Of a stretch of 64,000 nt of DNA, positions 63,088-64,000 are shown piece by piece. The notes beneath the pieces are model-generated. The model was not told the DNA's origin. It saw nothing but the letters and a program-made list of their open reading frames with translations, and did no database searches. The translations under genes and the position numbers were made by a program. Numbering within the stretch: position 1 is the first letter of the stretch; each line of letters opens with the position of its first letter. The stretch comes from Enterocloster lavalensis (GTDB lineage: Bacteria; Bacillota; Clostridia; Lachnospirales; Lachnospiraceae). The DNA lies in contig NZ_CABJCG010000014.1 in assembly GCF_902364025.1 (NCBI RefSeq), positions 94,442-158,441 on the forward strand. The letters run 5' to 3'.

Positions 63088-63816
63088 CTAATAGTAAAAC
63101 TCCTTCTCATCCTCCAGCCGCAGGACGCCCAGGCAGGCCTGGTCCCCGCTTATGGCACAGCCGCAGTCCAGACCGGTGAAATACGGATCCCGGAAGATTC
63201 TGGCCCGTCCATCTTTGCCGCAGCTGGCGCTGCAAAAATAGGTGGTGATGGTGTGGCCGATCAGGACGTTCCGCCCCATCTCCCGGATTTTTTTCAGGAT
63301 TTCATCTTCCTTCCACTGTTCATCCGAGACCCGCCGCCAGACCATGTTATACAGCAGCTCCAAATCATCCCCACCCATGTCCCTCACCCGCACCGGCCGG
63401 TCCGTGTAGCGCAGGTCCGGGTAAGCGTGCACCAGGTAGTAATGCTTCCCCTCCACGTTGAGGTCGGGAATGGCAACGTAGGAATCGGCGATTAAGCGCA
63501 AAATTGCGTCCTGCTCCCCGTCATCCAGCTCCAAAAAGCGCTGCGCCGTGGGCCTTCCGCCGTTTCTCATCCAGCTCTCCGTCCATTCCTCATCGTCGCA
63601 CTGTATGCAGTAGTACAGAAACAGTTCATGATTCCCGATAAAAAGGAAAATATTCCCACGTTTCATGATATCCTGTAAAATGCGGATTCCGTCCTCTCCC
63701 CGGTCGATCACATCCCCAAGGATATAAAGTTTATCATCCTCCCCCAGGTTCAAATCCTCCAGCATAGCCTGGTATTTGTCCCATCTTCCGTGAATATCCG
63801 CACAGACATAGTTCAT
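63088..63816 (-). CDS. Serine/threonine-phosphatase-like metallophosphoesterase
   Basis: A 242-residue PPP-type phosphoesterase. Metal motifs are ADIHGRWDKY, GDVIDRGEDG, GNHELF and GHTITTYF; the family includes bacterial PrpA/PrpE-like phosphatases and diadenosine-tetraphosphate hydrolases. I start at 63816, where aggaggggattctctt precedes ATG; the longer frame to 63900 contains the promoter. It is monocistronic and convergent with the exporter. Confidence 0.9.
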   Translation of the reverse strand: MNYVCADIHGRWDKYQAMLEDLNLGEDDKLYILGDVIDRGEDGIRILQDIMKRGNIFLFIGNHELFLYYCIQCDDEEWTESWMRNGGRPTAQRFLELDDGEQDAILRLIADSYVAIPDLNVEGKHYYLVHAYPDLRYTDRPVRVRDMGGDDLELLYNMVWRRVSDEQWKEDEILKKIREMGRNVLIGHTITTYFCSASCGKDGRARIFRDPYFTGLDCGCAISGDQACLGVLRLEDEKEFYY

Positions 63817-63870
63817 AAGAGAATCCCCTCCTTCTCCTGCCGTCCTGCGACAGCGTGCTGATTTTAGTTT

Positions 63871-63900
63871 ACCATAGTTTAGATGAATTCGCGGCTTCAA
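63871..63900 (-). promoter_or_regulatory. Promoter of the second metallophosphoesterase gene
   Basis: On the minus strand TTGAAG (63900-63895) and TATGGT (63876-63871) are 18 bases apart, about 55 bases upstream of the start codon. To the right the sequence turns into a GC-rich simple-sequence stretch with no gene seen before the window ends. Confidence 0.4.
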
Positions 63901-64000
63901 TTCAGGTTTGATTTGTCGGTTGCAGGGCGGCGCGGCGAGGCGGTACGGCGCGGCGGCCCGGCGCGCCTGACGGGGGCGGGCGGATTTGTCGGGTTGGGCG

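Noticed and set aside
63900..64000. GC-rich simple sequence at the window end
   Set aside because: Low complexity with no frame or structure that can be supported; probably the edge of the next intergenic region or gene.

Overview
The window is a GC-rich (roughly 55-60 % by eye) stretch of a spore-forming, Gram-positive, probably anaerobic Clostridia chromosome, most likely a member of the Lachnospiraceae or a near relative. This is inferred from the complete spoIIIAA-AH operon, SpoIVB, ECF-type vitamin/nucleoside transport, a membrane pyrophosphatase of the K+-dependent type, and the recN-argR-nadK-tlyA-dxs-ispA-xseB-xseA-nusB gene order. No rRNA, tRNA, CRISPR array, plasmid or phage structural gene was seen. 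Most genes lie on the minus strand.

Layout. 1-2.9 kb: 3' end of hppA, a YbaK/ProX-type deacylase, a TetR regulator. 2.9-8.1 kb: an operon reading leftwards, ribokinase - nucleoside hydrolase - ECF S component - EcfT - two EcfA ATPases, which looks like uptake, hydrolysis and ribose salvage of a nucleoside. 8.2-9.6 kb: an unknown membrane protein. 9.8-16.7 kb: a beta-glucoside locus (flavoprotein, aldo/keto reductase, PTS IIBCA, 6-phospho-beta-glucosidase, a second aldo/keto reductase with a decayed iron-sulfur domain) with a divergent LysR regulator. 16.8-18.7 kb: an AlbA_2 ATP-binding regulator plus a truncated zinc-ribbon gene, bracketed by a 28-bp direct repeat. 18.7-20.1 kb: spoIVB. 20.3-22.2 kb: an unknown gene and a tyrosine recombinase separated by a 258-bp segment bounded by perfect 26-bp inverted repeats and carrying an outward promoter, a strong candidate for a phase-variable promoter switch. 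22.3-31.0 kb: the nine-gene housekeeping operon nusB to recN. 31.3-31.6 kb: Asp23. 31.9-35.3 kb: an SsuABC/TauABC-type ABC importer whose lipoprotein has a DNA-encoded pentapeptide repeat. 35.6-42.9 kb: a sugar ABC importer with an acetamidase/formamidase and a zinc alcohol dehydrogenase, with a divergent GntR regulator. 43.0-49.4 kb: spoIIIA operon with a recognisable sigma-E promoter. 49.4-49.7 kb: a highly structured repeat element. 49.8-51.2 kb: a PurF paralogue whose glutaminase nucleophile is missing. 51.3-58.8 kb: several poorly characterised genes (DUF7448-like, AlkX/YcaQ-like, XRE protein, metallophosphoesterase, membrane protein). 58.9-63.0 kb: MarR regulator plus a heterodimeric ABC exporter. 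63.1-63.8 kb: a second metallophosphoesterase.

The best candidate for an undescribed system is the recombinase-associated invertible promoter at 21.0-21.3 kb. In the orientation given here its promoter points away from the unknown gene and into the 3' end of the recombinase gene (gene OFF). Inversion would aim it at the unknown gene and would also change the last residues of the recombinase. The second is the multi-hairpin element at 49.42-49.65 kb, whose two 83-bp copies differ by base-pair-preserving changes. All functional assignments are from reading motifs and gene order. No database search was run.
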